A stretch of 64,000 nt of DNA from Clostridiales bacterium (lineage in GTDB: Bacteria; Bacillota; Clostridia; Oscillospirales; Oscillospiraceae). The position numbers and the translations under genes were made by a program. This document shows, in pieces, positions 17,661 through 28,761 of this stretch (positions are counted from its first letter, which is position 1; each line of letters begins with the position of its first letter). A model generated the notes under the pieces. That model did no database searches. It was not told where the DNA came from and worked only from the letters and a program-made list of their open reading frames with translations. The stretch is from contig JALEMS010000021.1 in NCBI GenBank assembly GCA_022768185.1, positions 1 through 64,000 of the forward strand. The letters are read 5' to 3'.

Positions 17661-19109
17661 ATGATGAAGGTTACCAGCATTGAAAGGAAAGAAAACAACG
17701 TGCTCGACTGCAAGGTGCAGATCGACGCCGAGTTTTACGAAAAGGCAGTTAACAATGTTTACCTGATGGCCAAGAAGGACATCACCGTGCCCGGCTTCCG
17801 CAAGGGCAAGGCTCCCCGCTCCGTCGTTGAGGGCATGTACGGCAAGGACGTTTTCCAGAGAGAAGCCATCGAGGCGCTCGCCAAGGAAATCATGCTGGCC
17901 ATTGCGGGCGATCCCCGCGTTGAGCCGGTGGACGACCCCACCATCACCGGCGTTGAGATGGACGACGAGGGCAATGCCGTTGTCGACTGCACGGTGCTCA
18001 CCTTCCCGAGAGCAAAGCTCGGCAAATATAAGGGCATTGAGATCACCCGTGAGATCGCCGATGTGAGCGAGGAGGCTGTCGACGAGGAGATCGACAAGAT
18101 CCGCCAGCGCTCGGCCCGCTTTGAAACCGTCGACCGTCCCGCCATCAACGGCGACACCTGTATCATCGACTTCGTCGGTTACCAGGACGGCGTCCCCTTC
18201 GAGGGCGGCAAGGGCGACAACTACACGCTCATCCTCGGCTCCCACAGCTTCATCCCCGGCTTTGAGGAGCAGCTGGTCGGCATGTCCGCCGGCGAGACCA
18301 AGGACATTGAGGTCACCTTCCCGACCAACTACCATGTCAGCACCCTCGCCGGTCAGCCGGCTACCTTCACGGTCACCTGCCGCGAGGTCAAGGGCAGCAG
18401 CGTCTCCGAGATCGACGATGATTTTGTGCGCGACGTGTCCGAATTCAATACCGTCGAGGAGTTCCGCAACGATCAGCGCTCCAAGATGCTCATCCGCGAG
18501 AATTCCCGCATCTATACCGATTTCATCAACGAGCTGCTTGACAAGGCGGCCGACAACATGACCGACTACGAGATCCCCGACGAAATGGTGGAAAAGCGCC
18601 TGCAGACCCTCTCTGACAGCATCAAGAGAAAGAACGGCGCGACCGGCGTTGAGGACGAGGTCTTCTGCAGCTATATCGGCATGGACAAGGAAACCTACTA
18701 CACCAACCTCCGCCCCGTGGCAGTCGCCCAGGCCAAGGCAGACATCCTGCTGCACGAGGTCGCCGTGGAGGAAGGCATCCAGATCACCAAGGAAGACATC
18801 GAAGCCGGTTACGCCGAGTATGCAAAGCAGTATCTCGTTTCCGAGCCTTATATGCGCGACATGCTCAGTCCGGCCAGCATGTGTCATGAACTGATGACCA
18901 AGCGTGCCAAGGAAATCATCGAAGAGAGCGCCGTCGTCACGGACGTCTCCAAGGACGTCAAGGAAGAAGAAAGAGCAGCTGCCCGCCAGCGTCTGCGCGC
19001 CGAGTATGACGCAAAGATCGAGGCAGAGAAGAAAGCTGCCGAGGAAGCCAAGGCCGCCAAGCAGGCCGAGGCGGAGCAGGCTGAGGAACCCAAGGCGGAC
19101 GCGGAGTAA
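17661..19109 (+). CDS. tig: Trigger factor
   Basis: The 482-residue ribosome-bound chaperone and prolyl isomerase. The N-terminal ribosome-binding domain contains GFRKGKAPR; the FKBP-type domain is around residues 165-245 ([14 protein letters not shown]); the helical C-terminal chaperone domain follows. An extra Lys/Glu/Ala-rich tail of about 45 residues, ending EEPKADAE, exceeds the usual length of about 430. The ATG at 17661 follows CAGGAGG; 17664 is equally possible. clpP and clpX follow in the common order. Confidence 0.96.
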   Translation: MMKVTSIERKENNVLDCKVQIDAEFYEKAVNNVYLMAKKDITVPGFRKGKAPRSVVEGMYGKDVFQREAIEALAKEIMLAIAGDPRVEPVDDPTITGVEMDDEGNAVVDCTVLTFPRAKLGKYKGIEITREIADVSEEAVDEEIDKIRQRSARFETVDRPAINGDTCIIDFVGYQDGVPFEGGKGDNYTLILGSHSFIPGFEEQLVGMSAGETKDIEVTFPTNYHVSTLAGQPATFTVTCREVKGSSVSEIDDDFVRDVSEFNTVEEFRNDQRSKMLIRENSRIYTDFINELLDKAADNMTDYEIPDEMVEKRLQTLSDSIKRKNGATGVEDEVFCSYIGMDKETYYTNLRPVAVAQAKADILLHEVAVEEGIQITKEDIEAGYAEYAKQYLVSEPYMRDMLSPASMCHELMTKRAKEIIEESAVVTDVSKDVKEEERAAARQRLRAEYDAKIEAEKKAAEEAKAAKQAEAEQAEEPKADAE

Positions 19110-19192
19110 AATACTTCCGGGAAAACCGAATAGTTCCAAGGGCGACGGGGCATGCTCATGACATGTATATTATTCCGAAAGGATGGATCAAT

Positions 19193-19774
19193 ATGAGCTT
19201 CATTCCGTATGTTGTTGAACAGACGTCCCGGGGAGAGCGTTCCTATGACATTTTTTCCCGGCTCCTTAACGACCGCATCATTCTGCTGTCTGAGGAAGTC
19301 AACGACACCACCGCAAGTCTGGTTGTTGCGCAGCTGCTTTTCCTGGAGGCGCAGGATCCGGACAAGGACATCCAGTTCTACATCAATTCCCCGGGCGGGT
19401 CCGTCACAGCCGGCATGGCAATCTATGACACCATGCAGTACATCAAGGCGGACGTGTCCACCATCTGCATCGGCATGGCCGCGTCCATGGGCGCGTTCCT
19501 GCTCTCTGCAGGTGCAAAGGGCAAGCGCATCGCGCTGCCCAATGCCGAGATCATGATCCACCAGCCCTCCGGCGGCAGCCAGGGCCAGGCAACGGATGTG
19601 CAGATCCAGGCAGAGCGCATGCTCAAGATGAAGAAAAAGCTGACGGCTATCCTTGCAGAAAACGCCGGCAAGCCCTATGAGGTCGTCGCCGCCGACTGCG
19701 AGAGAGACCATTACCTCACCGCTGAAGAGGCGAAGGAATACGGCCTGATCGACAAGGTCATCTACAAGCGCTGA
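19193..19774 (+). CDS. clpP: ATP-dependent Clp protease proteolytic subunit
   Basis: The 193-residue serine protease with triad Ser98 (GMAASMGAF), His123 (MIHQP) and Asp172. It forms tetradecamers and degrades substrates unfolded by ClpX, encoded 15 bp downstream. The start [10 protein letters not shown] is the standard one; the upstream in-frame start would add ten residues without an SD. Confidence 0.97.
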   Translation: MSFIPYVVEQTSRGERSYDIFSRLLNDRIILLSEEVNDTTASLVVAQLLFLEAQDPDKDIQFYINSPGGSVTAGMAIYDTMQYIKADVSTICIGMAASMGAFLLSAGAKGKRIALPNAEIMIHQPSGGSQGQATDVQIQAERMLKMKKKLTAILAENAGKPYEVVAADCERDHYLTAEEAKEYGLIDKVIYKR

Positions 19775-19789
19775 GCAGGGGGTGAGCAT

Positions 19790-21079
<1,290 letters not shown>

Positions 21080-21094
21080 CCGCAGTAAGCGAGC

Positions 21095-21126
21095 GGGCCG
21101 CACGTTTGATAACGTGCGGCCCTTTT
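21095..21126 (+). terminator. Terminator between clpX and lon
   Basis: GGGCCGCACGTT pairs with AACGTGCGGCCC around GATA-like loop bases, followed by TTTT. No clear promoter for lon lies after it, so it may be partial. Confidence 0.75.
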
Positions 21127-21146
21127 CCCCGAAAGGAGTGATCACG

Positions 21147-23570
21147 ATGGAAGAAATGAAGGAACAGGCTGTCCGATTCGAGGAAAAAACGATCATGCCG
21201 CTTTTGCCCCTGCGCGGGCTGACGGTTTACCCCGGCATGATGCTCAATTTTGACGTTGAGCGCGCGGTCTCCGTGATGGCGCTCAACCTTTCCGTGGGTG
21301 TGAATCAGACCATTTTCCTGAGCACGCAGAAAAACGTCTCCAAGGAGCTGCCCCGCCTGGAGGATATCTATGAGGTCGGTACGTTCTGCCGCCTCAAGCA
21401 GCTGCTGCGCCAGCCGAACGGCAAGAGTGTGCGCGTGATGGTCGAGGGCGTGGCCCGCGGACGCATCCTGCGCCAGGTAAGTGACGAACCGTGCATGATG
21501 GTGGAGGTCGAGCCGATGCCCGACCAGCCGGAACGCGCGGACACGGCGCGCGCCGAGGCGCTGCGCCGTCAGTGCTGCGATCTGTATGAGGAATATGCGC
21601 AGCTCCTGGGCAACATTCCGCCGGAATCTCTGATGAACATTTACGACTCGGAGGATCTGGCCTATGTTTCCAACTATATTTCCCAGCATATGGCCATCCG
21701 CTATTCCGACAAGCAGAAGCTGCTCGAGCAGGTGCGTCCGACCAGACGCCTGGCTATGCTGGTGAAGCTGCTGGCCCGGGAAAACGAGCTGCTGCGCATC
21801 CGCAACGAGCTGCAGGAGGAAACCCAGCAGCAGCTGATGCGCGGCCAGCAGGAGATGTTCCTGCGTGAGCAGCTCAAGGTGATCCAGAGCCGTCTCGGCA
21901 TGGGGGATGACGGCGTCGGCGAGTTTGACGAATACCGTCAGAAAATCAAGGCGCTGTCCCTGCCGGCTGAGACGGAGGAAAAGCTGCTCAAGGAGCTGGA
22001 CCGCCTGACCAAGCAGCAGTACGGCTCAGCCGAGGCGGCCGTTATCCGCACCTACCTTGACACCTGCCTCGACCTGCCGTGGAGAACGAAGACAAAGGAA
22101 ACCGTCGACGTCACCCGCGCCCGTAAGATGCTCGACGAGGATCATTACGGACTGGATAAGGTCAAGGAGCGCGTGATCGAGTTTCTGGCGGTGCGCCAGC
22201 TGGCCCCGCAGGCCAAGGGCAGCGTGCTGTGTCTCGTTGGCCCTCCGGGTACCGGCAAGACCAGCATCGCCATGAGCATTGCCCGCGCCATGAACCGCAG
22301 GCTTGCCCGCATTTCACTGGGCGGCGTGCATGACGAGGCCGAGATCCGCGGACATCGCAAGACCTATATCGGCGCCATGCCCGGCCGTATCATTGCGGCT
22401 GTTCAGCAGGCAAAAAGCTCCAACCCTGTCATTGTGCTCGACGAGATCGACAAGCTGGCCTCTGATTTCCGCGGCGACCCGGCCTCGGCCCTGCTGGAGA
22501 CGCTCGACACCGAGCAGAACTATGCCTTCCGCGACCATTATCTCGAGGTGCCGTTCGATCTGTCCGACGTGCTGTTCATCACAACGGCCAACACCACCTC
22601 CACCATTCCCCGGCCTCTGCTCGACCGTATGGAGGTCATTGAGCTGACCAGCTATACCGACGAGGAAAAGGTGCACATCGCCAAGACGCACCTGCTGCCC
22701 AAGCAGCGCAAGAAGCACGGGCTGACCGCCCGCCAGCTGAAGGTGAGTGACGATGCGCTGCGCGAGATCATCAGCCGCTATACCCGCGAATCCGGCGTGC
22801 GCGTGCTCGAGCGTCAGCTTGCCGCGGTCTGCCGCAAGGCGGCTGCCCGCATTGCAAAGGGCGAGATCAAGGCGCTGTCCGTGCGTGCGAACCATCTGGA
22901 GGAACTGCTGGGCGCACCCCCGTTCCGGCGCGAAAAGCTGTATGCTGACGACGAGATCGGGCTGGTACGCGGCCTGGCTTGGACGGCGGTTGGCGGCGAC
23001 GTGCTCGATGTGGAGGTCAGCGTCGTGCCCGGAACGGGTAAGATCGAGTTGACCGGCAACCTCGGCGACGTAATGAAGGAATCTGCCCGGGGTGCGCTGA
23101 CCTTTATCCGCAGCCGCAGCGACTCCCTCGGACTCGATCCGGAGTTTTACCGTAAAAAGGATCTGCATATCCATTTCCCGGAGGGCGCTGTGCCGAAGGA
23201 CGGCCCATCTGCCGGTATCACCATCTGTACAGCGGTCATTTCGGCCCTGACGGGGCATCCCGTCCGCCGTGACCTGGCGATGACGGGCGAGCTGACCATC
23301 CGCGGCCGCGTGCTGCCGATCGGTGGGCTGAAGGAAAAAACGATGGCCGCCTTCCGTGCCGGCATCACCACCGTCATCGTCCCGGCAGAGAACGAAAAGG
23401 ATCTGGAGGAGATCGACCAGGACGTGCGCCGCGCGCTCAACTTCATTTTGGTCGATCATATGAGCAAGGTTATTGAAACCGTATTCCCCGAGGGCTTTGC
23501 CCCCGCTGCGCTGCCGGAAGGCGAGACGGCCGCAGAGACTGCGCAGCCCGGAAAGGCGCAGCAGGTGTGA
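21147..23570 (+). CDS. lon: ATP-dependent protease La
   Basis: An 807-residue Lon with N-terminal substrate domain (starting about residue 16, [15 protein letters not shown]), AAA+ domain with GPPGTGKTS and VIVLDEIDK, and C-terminal protease domain with catalytic Ser in KDGPSAGIT and Lys in [12 protein letters not shown]. It degrades damaged and regulatory proteins. The ATG at 21147 follows AAAGGAG; the longer frame would run into clpX. ysxC begins one base after the stop, as in Bacillus lonA-ysxC. Confidence 0.96.
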   Translation: MEEMKEQAVRFEEKTIMPLLPLRGLTVYPGMMLNFDVERAVSVMALNLSVGVNQTIFLSTQKNVSKELPRLEDIYEVGTFCRLKQLLRQPNGKSVRVMVEGVARGRILRQVSDEPCMMVEVEPMPDQPERADTARAEALRRQCCDLYEEYAQLLGNIPPESLMNIYDSEDLAYVSNYISQHMAIRYSDKQKLLEQVRPTRRLAMLVKLLARENELLRIRNELQEETQQQLMRGQQEMFLREQLKVIQSRLGMGDDGVGEFDEYRQKIKALSLPAETEEKLLKELDRLTKQQYGSAEAAVIRTYLDTCLDLPWRTKTKETVDVTRARKMLDEDHYGLDKVKERVIEFLAVRQLAPQAKGSVLCLVGPPGTGKTSIAMSIARAMNRRLARISLGGVHDEAEIRGHRKTYIGAMPGRIIAAVQQAKSSNPVIVLDEIDKLASDFRGDPASALLETLDTEQNYAFRDHYLEVPFDLSDVLFITTANTTSTIPRPLLDRMEVIELTSYTDEEKVHIAKTHLLPKQRKKHGLTARQLKVSDDALREIISRYTRESGVRVLERQLAAVCRKAAARIAKGEIKALSVRANHLEELLGAPPFRREKLYADDEIGLVRGLAWTAVGGDVLDVEVSVVPGTGKIELTGNLGDVMKESARGALTFIRSRSDSLGLDPEFYRKKDLHIHFPEGAVPKDGPSAGITICTAVISALTGHPVRRDLAMTGELTIRGRVLPIGGLKEKTMAAFRAGITTVIVPAENEKDLEEIDQDVRRALNFILVDHMSKVIETVFPEGFAPAALPEGETAAETAQPGKAQQV

Positions 23571-23571
23571 C

Positions 23572-24153
23572 ATGAATCTGCAGAACGTAAGCTTTGTCAA
23601 ATCTGCCGTCCGCCCCTCGGACTTCGTCCGCGACGGGCGTCCGTCGATTGTGTTTGCCGGCAAGTCCAATGTGGGCAAGTCCTCCACGATCAACCGACTG
23701 CTGGGCAGGAAAAACTTTGCCCGCGTCGGCTCCCAGCCCGGCAAGACCGTGCACATCAATTATTTCCTGGTGGACGGCACGGCGTGGTTCATCGACCTGC
23801 CCGGGTATGGCTACGCCAAGGTGGCCAAGGCCGAGCGCGACCGTTGGGGCCGGCTGATGGACACGTATTTCAGCGAGCCGGAGCTGACCACGCTGGGCGT
23901 GATGATTGTGGATTCCCGCCATGCGCCGACGGGGGATGACGTCACCATGTCGCAATGGTTTCTGCAGACCGGCTGCCCGCTGGTCATTGTGGCCAACAAA
24001 TGCGACAAGCTGAAGAAGTCCGAGCTGGAGCCAAACCTTGCCTGCATCCGGAAAACGCTTTCGTTACCGGAGGCGGTGGAGATCATCCCGTTCTCCGCAG
24101 AAAAGGGCGACGGAAAGACACGTCTGCTCGAAGTGATTCTCTCGTATACCTGA
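23572..24153 (+). CDS. ysxC: Ribosome biogenesis GTP-binding protein YsxC/EngB
   Basis: A 193-residue small GTPase for 50S assembly, with G1 GKSNVGKSS, G2/G3 DLPGYGYAK, G4 NKCDK and G5 FSAEKG. It is coupled to lon (1-bp gap, weak SD AGGTG inside the lon end) and ends before a strong terminator. Confidence 0.95.
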   Translation: MNLQNVSFVKSAVRPSDFVRDGRPSIVFAGKSNVGKSSTINRLLGRKNFARVGSQPGKTVHINYFLVDGTAWFIDLPGYGYAKVAKAERDRWGRLMDTYFSEPELTTLGVMIVDSRHAPTGDDVTMSQWFLQTGCPLVIVANKCDKLKKSELEPNLACIRKTLSLPEAVEIIPFSAEKGDGKTRLLEVILSYT

Positions 24154-24160
24154 AAAGGAA

Positions 24161-24201
24161 GCTCCGTCCGATGCAGCTGCACCGGACGGAGCGTTTTTTT
24201 T
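24161..24201 (+). terminator. Terminator of the lon-ysxC run
   Basis: GCTCCGTCCG pairs with CGGACGGAGC and is followed by eight T. Confidence 0.92.
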
Positions 24202-24295
24202 GCCCGGCGCATTCCCGGCAACGCGGGCGCCGACCGGGTGACTGTGCGCCCCGTGCTGAGCGGCCGGGAATCTGCCGGGGGAGTGAGCGCCGGGC
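24202..24295. ncRNA. Candidate structured RNA of unknown type
   Basis: Three nested helices: GCCCGGCGC (24202-24210) with GCGCCGGGC (24287-24295), directly stacked on ATTCCCGG (24211-24218) with CCGGGAAT (24264-24271), then GGGCGC (24225-24230) with GCGCCC (24246-24251) extended by ACG/CGT. All three are perfect except one bulge. The segment begins right after the ysxC terminator T-run and ends 53 bp before the promoter of the next gene. I match it to no known RNA, the strand is undecided, and no promoter for it is visible. Confidence 0.3.
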
Positions 24296-24348
24296 CGCTT
24301 CCGCTTCTGCTGACAGGCGGCACGGCAGCGGCTTCCGTGCATCTCCGC

Positions 24349-24377
24349 TTGTATTTTTTGGGAAGGTCTGTTATGAT
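24349..24377 (+). promoter_or_regulatory. Sigma-A promoter of the M50-scpA-scpB run
   Basis: TTGTAT (24349-24354), 17 bp, TATGAT (24372-24377), 33 bp before the M50 gene. Confidence 0.65.
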
Positions 24378-24410
24378 AAAGCATAATCTTTTCTGAAAGA
24401 GCGTGACACG

Positions 24411-25097
24411 ATGAATCATTGGGGAAGCGTCTGGCAGGGGCTGGACTGGAGCGTCCCGCTCGAGCTGTTGTTTTCCGCTGCGGCGTCGCTGTTGTGCATC
24501 ACGCTGCATGAGCTGAGCCACGGCTACGTTGCCTGGAAGCTGGGCGACCCTACGGCAAAGGAGCAGGGCCGGCTGACGCTCAATCCGCTGCGCCACATCG
24601 ATTGGCTCGGCCTGGTGATGATGATCGCATTCAAATTCGGCTGGGCAAAGCCCGTGCCGGTAAATATGTACCGATTTCATAATCCGAAAAAGGGCATGGC
24701 CCTCACGGCGCTGGCCGGGCCGGTGAGCAATGTGCTGCTGACGTGCCTGGCGCTGTTTCTCTATGGGCTGACCTATGCGTTCCTCTCGCGCGGCGGCCTG
24801 GTGGCAAACGGCGTGCTGGAAATGCTCGGTACGATTGCTTATCTCAGCCTGGCCCTGGCTGTCTTCAACATCATCCCGATCCCGCCGCTGGATGGAAGCA
24901 AGGTGCTCTTTTCCTTCCTCAGCCAGCAGAACTACAACCGCCTGATGCGCTATGAGCGCTACGGTATGTTGCTGCTTCTGCTGCTGGTGGCGACAAGGGT
25001 GCTTGGCGCGCCGCTGTCGTCTGCCGTCTCGTGGGGGATCGGGCGCCTGTTCTTCCTGGCGGAGTGGGGCGCGCGCATCGCGGGAGGGCTTGCCTGA
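24411..25097 (+). CDS. Site-2 protease family zinc metalloprotease (M50)
   Basis: A 228-residue polytopic membrane protein with HELSHGY (HExxH, about residue 30) and FNIIPIPPLDGSK (second zinc motif). It belongs to the YwhC-type branch of M50 proteins that have no PDZ or CBS domain and whose substrates are unknown. It directly precedes scpA with a TGATG overlap, a common order in Clostridia. It is not a second SpoIVFB: sequence around the motifs differs. Confidence 0.88.
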   Translation: MNHWGSVWQGLDWSVPLELLFSAAASLLCITLHELSHGYVAWKLGDPTAKEQGRLTLNPLRHIDWLGLVMMIAFKFGWAKPVPVNMYRFHNPKKGMALTALAGPVSNVLLTCLALFLYGLTYAFLSRGGLVANGVLEMLGTIAYLSLALAVFNIIPIPPLDGSKVLFSFLSQQNYNRLMRYERYGMLLLLLLVATRVLGAPLSSAVSWGIGRLFFLAEWGARIAGGLA

Positions 25098-25894
25098 TGG
25101 AGCCGGTTTACCATCTGGGAAACATCGTAAAATCCCGCGGGGAAACGGAAAACTTTGAGGGCCCGCTGAGCCTGATCTTGTTTCTGCTGTCAAAAAACAA
25201 GATCGAGATCCGGGATATTTCCATCTCGCTGATCCTCGATCAGTATCTGGAGCAGTTGCAGCAGATGGAGCGCATGGATCTGGAGATTGCAAGCGAATTT
25301 GTGCAGATGGCGTCTCATCTGGTGTATATTAAAACAAAGACGCTGCTTGAGGGCGAGGAAAAAAGCGAGGAGCTGCAGGAATTGGTTGCCTCGCTTGAGC
25401 AGTTGCGCTGCAAAACGCGCTTTGAAGCGCTGCGGCGGGTGCTGCCGGAGCTGCGCGCGGCGCTGGAGCAGGGCATGCTGCTGTTTCCGAAGCCGCCGGA
25501 GCCGGAACGGTCGGCCGCGGTGCGTCCGCTGCCGAAGATCGACCCGCAGGCGCTGCTGCGCTCAGTCACCGTACTGTGCGCCCGCAGCGCCGCGGAGGGC
25601 CAGACGCAGCCGCTTGCCATGGTCGCGCCGCGGCCGGTAGCCTACAGCGTGGCCGACAAGAGCCGGCAGCTGCTGGAGCGGCTGAGGCAGCATGGCCCGG
25701 CTCCGCTGCGTCAAATCCTTGCCGAATGCGGCAGCCGCTCTGAGTTGGTGGCGGCGTTTCTGGCTGTGCTGGAGCTTTGCAGCATGGGCGCACTGCTCGT
25801 CGGAGACGGCGGGGAGGAGGGGCCGGACGTGCAGCTGGCTGCCGGCGCGGCAGAAAATGCGCTTGAAAGTACCGAGGAAATGGATTATATTTGA
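25097..25894 (+). CDS. scpA: Segregation and condensation protein A
   Basis: A 265-residue kleisin that bridges SMC heads. The N-terminal region FEGPLSLILFLLSKNKIEIRD is the family signature; helical middle and a C-terminal winged-helix-like end follow. It starts within the stop of the M50 gene and is followed 4 bp later by scpB. With SMC (not in the window) it forms the chromosome condensin. Confidence 0.94.
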   Translation: MEPVYHLGNIVKSRGETENFEGPLSLILFLLSKNKIEIRDISISLILDQYLEQLQQMERMDLEIASEFVQMASHLVYIKTKTLLEGEEKSEELQELVASLEQLRCKTRFEALRRVLPELRAALEQGMLLFPKPPEPERSAAVRPLPKIDPQALLRSVTVLCARSAAEGQTQPLAMVAPRPVAYSVADKSRQLLERLRQHGPAPLRQILAECGSRSELVAAFLAVLELCSMGALLVGDGGEEGPDVQLAAGAAENALESTEEMDYI

Positions 25895-25898
25895 AAAT

Positions 25899-26495
25899 AT
25901 GGATATGTTAGAGATGACGCCGGCCATCGAGGCCATATTATTTGCAGCGGGCGAGCCGGTGCCGGCTGCGCGCATTGCACAGGTGCTGGGCGTGCAGGAG
26001 GACGAGGTTTTTGCCTGTGCGGAGACCATGGCGGCGGACTATCACAGCCGTGGCCGAGGCATCCGTCTGGTGCGTATCCGGGAAAGTCTGCAGCTGTGCT
26101 CTGCGCCGGAGCAGGCGGACTATGTTCTGCATGCGCTGGAACAGCGCCGCCCGCCGCGGCTGACGCAGCCGCTGATGGAGGTGCTGGCGGCGGTGGCCTA
26201 TTTCCAGCCGGTGACCCGCGCGTACATCGAGCAGCTGCGCGGCGTCGACAGTGGATATACCGTCAACGCGCTGCTCGAGCGCGGCCTCATCGAGGTATGC
26301 GGCAAGCTGGAGGCGCCGGGCCGTCCAAACCTGTACCGGACGACGGAACGCTTCCTGCGCGCAGCTGGCATCAGCGACGTCGAGCAGCTGCCCCCGCTGC
26401 CGGAGCAGGAGCCGCAGGAGACGGCGCAAACGCCGGATGCGGTACAGGCGGAGCCGGAGGCTGCGCTGCCGGAGGACGGGGGGGCTTCCCAATAG
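25899..26495 (+). CDS. scpB: Segregation and condensation protein B
   Basis: A 198-residue ScpB with two winged helices; PAIEAILFAAGEPV opens the first, EVLAAVAYFQPVTRAYIEQLRGVDSGY and RTTERFL mark the second. The C-terminal 40 residues are Pro/Glu/Gln-rich and probably disordered. The SD is weak, so translation is likely coupled to scpA; ATG 25899, 25905 and 25914 are all possible. Confidence 0.93.
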   Translation: MDMLEMTPAIEAILFAAGEPVPAARIAQVLGVQEDEVFACAETMAADYHSRGRGIRLVRIRESLQLCSAPEQADYVLHALEQRRPPRLTQPLMEVLAAVAYFQPVTRAYIEQLRGVDSGYTVNALLERGLIEVCGKLEAPGRPNLYRTTERFLRAAGISDVEQLPPLPEQEPQETAQTPDAVQAEPEAALPEDGGASQ

Positions 26496-26548
26496 GACGG
26501 ATGTAAGGCGGGCTTGGTTGACCGCTCCGGCAAGACAGGAGGTGCGCT

Positions 26549-27262
26549 TTGGCAGGGTACATCATATTGGCGGTGGTTGTGCTGCTGGCGGGGCTCATGC
26601 TGCTGCCGGTGGGCGCAGACGTCCGATATGCCGGCGGGCAGGCGCGCCTGCGTGTACAGGCCGGCCCGGCACGCATCACGCTTTATCCCCGGAGGACGGG
26701 GGCGAAGCCAAAGAAAAAAGCAGCGCGGAAGCGGGCAAAGCCGGAGTCGGAGGCCCGGCCGCCAAAGCCGAAGCCGACCTTCTCCGAGCTGCAGCCGCTC
26801 ATCCGGCTGGGATGGAAGGCGCTGGGCGGATTCCGCCGCAGGCTGTGCGTGCAGCAGGTGCGCGTGATCTGCGTGATTGCCTGCGATGATCCCTATGACA
26901 CCGTGCAGCGCTACAGTGCGGTCAATGCGGCGGTCAATGCGCTCTGGCCGCGGCTGGAGCGCACGGTGAACATCCGGCAGCGGGAGATTCGCGTCGGGTT
27001 TTCCTTTGAACCGCAGGAGGCAGATCTTCAGGCGGAGCTGGCGCTGACCATTCGGGTCGGCCGGCTGCTGGCCATCGGATGTGCCTTCGGCGTCGGATAT
27101 CTGAAGTGGAAACGGAACATCAGCCGCGCGAGACGTGCGGAAGAAAGGAAGCAGAAGGATGGACAATACGACGATCGGAAATCTGGTAGAAACCGCAATG
27201 GGGAAGATCAAGGAAATGGTGGCCTCCAACATGGTTGTAGGCGAGCCAATCATCACGCCTGA
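26549..27262 (+). CDS. DUF2953 membrane protein
   Basis: A 237-residue protein starting at TTG behind AGGAGG. It has an N-terminal membrane helix (about residues 3-21), a Lys/Pro-rich linker and a DUF2953 core (QQVRVICVIACDDPYDTVQRYSAVN shape). The family usually precedes ytfJ, as here. The last 34 residues (from DGQYDDRK on) are read out of frame through the first 104 bp of ytfJ; they look non-native, so the gene may have lost an earlier stop. Function unknown. Confidence 0.85.
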   Translation: MAGYIILAVVVLLAGLMLLPVGADVRYAGGQARLRVQAGPARITLYPRRTGAKPKKKAARKRAKPESEARPPKPKPTFSELQPLIRLGWKALGGFRRRLCVQQVRVICVIACDDPYDTVQRYSAVNAAVNALWPRLERTVNIRQREIRVGFSFEPQEADLQAELALTIRVGRLLAIGCAFGVGYLKWKRNISRARRAEERKQKDGQYDDRKSGRNRNGEDQGNGGLQHGCRRANHHA

Positions 27263-27539
27263 CGGCATTACCATCATCCCGCTGACCCGTGCCAGCTTCG
27301 GCTTCGGCGGCGGCGGCTCCGACTGGCCGGCCCGGGACAAAACCGGCGTTGGCGGCGGAGGAGGAGCCGGCGTGCGCGTGGAGCCGGTGGGCTTTCTTAT
27401 CATCAAGGACGGCAATATCCGGATGCTGAACGTGACCCCGCCTGCCAATACGACGCTGGATCGCGCCATTGAGATCCTGCCGTCCATGGTCGACCGCGTG
27501 GACGAATTCATCGACAAGCGCAAGGCCGAGAAGGAATAA
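27159..27539 (+). CDS. ytfJ: Sporulation protein YtfJ/GerW
   Basis: A 126-residue protein with the family pattern: IGNLVETAMGKIKEM, GEPIITPDGITIIPL, the Gly-rich FGFGGGGSDW and GGGGGAGVRVEP, and a helical end. In Bacillus it is needed for a normal spore response to germinants. The ATG at 27159 has GGAAGCAGAAGG upstream and lies inside DUF2953. A dacF-like gene follows. Confidence 0.93.
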   Translation: MDNTTIGNLVETAMGKIKEMVASNMVVGEPIITPDGITIIPLTRASFGFGGGGSDWPARDKTGVGGGGGAGVRVEPVGFLIIKDGNIRMLNVTPPANTTLDRAIEILPSMVDRVDEFIDKRKAEKE

Positions 27540-27555
27540 CACGCCGCCCGGACGG

Positions 27556-27584
27556 GCATATTCTGCCTCCACGCTGCCTATAAT
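27556..27584 (+). promoter_or_regulatory. Sigma-E-like promoter before dacF
   Basis: GCATATT (27556-27562) fits the sigma-E -35 fully; after 14 bp, CCTATAAT (27577-27584) matches six of eight -10 positions. The same TATAAT could serve sigma-A, but no -35 TTGACA-like box is 17 bp upstream. Confidence 0.4.
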
Positions 27585-27622
27585 AAGCACTGCCTATTTT
27601 TCCAAAAGGGTGGTGCTTATTC

Positions 27623-28753
27623 TTGCGTTTTCGAAAAGCTGCAGCCGCGTTGGCGGCGCTGTACACGGTAGTGAGCTGCGCGCTTCCGGCCCGGGCAGTC
27701 AGCCCCGCGCCGCAGACCGGCGCACAGGCGGCGATCCTGGTGGAGGCGGACACTGGCGTGCCGCTGTGGGAGCACAATGCCGACGAGCCGATGCTCATCG
27801 CCAGCACGACCAAGATCCTGACGGCGCTGCTGACCATCGAGCGCTGCAGCCCGGACGAGCCGGTCGAGGTCACCTGGGCGCATGCTTCGGTGGAAGGGTC
27901 GTCCATGTATCTCAAGCCGGGCGAGCCGTACACGGTGGAGCAGCTGCTCTACGGCCTGATGCTCGCCTCGGGAAACGACGCGGCGCTGGCGCTGGCCTGC
28001 CATGTTGCCGGCAGCCCGGAGGCCTTCGCTGAGCTGATGAACGAGCGCGCGGCCGAACTGGGCATGGAGCACAGCCATTTTGAGAACCCGCATGGCCTCG
28101 ACGGCAAAAACCACCGGGCCAGCGCGCGGGACATGGCGCGCCTGACGGTTGCCGCCATGAAAAACAAGACCTTCCGGCACATCGTCTCCTGCAAGACGTA
28201 CAGCGTCGGTGAAAACACCTATCGCAACCATAACAAGCTGCTTTGGAACTGCCCCGGCTGCATCGGGGTGAAGACCGGCTATACCAACGCCGCCGGGCGC
28301 AGCCTGATCTCGTGCTGCCAGCGGGACGGGATGACGCTCATCTGCATCACCCTGGGCGACTCGGACGACTGGAACGATCACATGGCGCTGTACGACTGGG
28401 CGTTTTCAACCTATGAGCGGGTACCGCTCAGCTCGCTGGCTGCGCTGCCTCGGGTGCCGATCGTCTCCGGCGTTCTGGCGGACGTGGGCGTGGAGGCGGC
28501 GGAGGACGTGCTGGTTCCGGTGGCGCGAACGGAGCGCCCGGCGGCCTCGGTGGAGCTGCCGGCCTTCGTGTTTGCCGGCGTGCATCGGGGCGAACGGGCC
28601 GGCTGCATCTGGCTGCGGTACGGTGAGGAGCGCGTGACGGTACCGCTTGTGTATGCGGCGGATGCGCCGGAGGCGAAGGGCATTCGCCTGACGCTGCCGG
28701 AGCGCCTGCTGCGTCTGAGCCGCCTGCAGGGCGTCTATTATCCGGCATTTTAG
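27623..28753 (+). CDS. dacF: D-alanyl-D-alanine carboxypeptidase (S11, DacF-like)
   Basis: A 376-residue penicillin-binding protein that trims peptidoglycan stem peptides. Signal peptide of about 25 residues ending PARA, then catalytic Ser61-Lys64 (ASTTK), SGN (LASGNDAA) and KTG (GVKTGYTN). A C-terminal beta domain follows, but no clear amphipathic membrane anchor is seen. The start is TTG behind GGGTGG. The ytfJ neighbour and the sigma-E-like promoter favour a spore cortex role, though vegetative DacA remains possible. Confidence 0.88.
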   Translation: MRFRKAAAALAALYTVVSCALPARAVSPAPQTGAQAAILVEADTGVPLWEHNADEPMLIASTTKILTALLTIERCSPDEPVEVTWAHASVEGSSMYLKPGEPYTVEQLLYGLMLASGNDAALALACHVAGSPEAFAELMNERAAELGMEHSHFENPHGLDGKNHRASARDMARLTVAAMKNKTFRHIVSCKTYSVGENTYRNHNKLLWNCPGCIGVKTGYTNAAGRSLISCCQRDGMTLICITLGDSDDWNDHMALYDWAFSTYERVPLSSLAALPRVPIVSGVLADVGVEAAEDVLVPVARTERPAASVELPAFVFAGVHRGERAGCIWLRYGEERVTVPLVYAADAPEAKGIRLTLPERLLRLSRLQGVYYPAF

Positions 28754-28761
28754 GAGGAGCT

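Noticed and set aside
17619-19139. A 506-codon minus-strand frame opposite tig
   Set aside because: Shadow of tig; low-complexity Leu/Gly/Asp/Val composition and no start signal. The same applies to the long frames opposite thrC, clpX, prkC and yebC.
24411-25097. Second SpoIVFB candidate
   Set aside because: It is an M50 protease of the scpA-linked type; the sigma-E-controlled gene at 8760, next to a SpoIVFA-like gene, fits SpoIVFB better.
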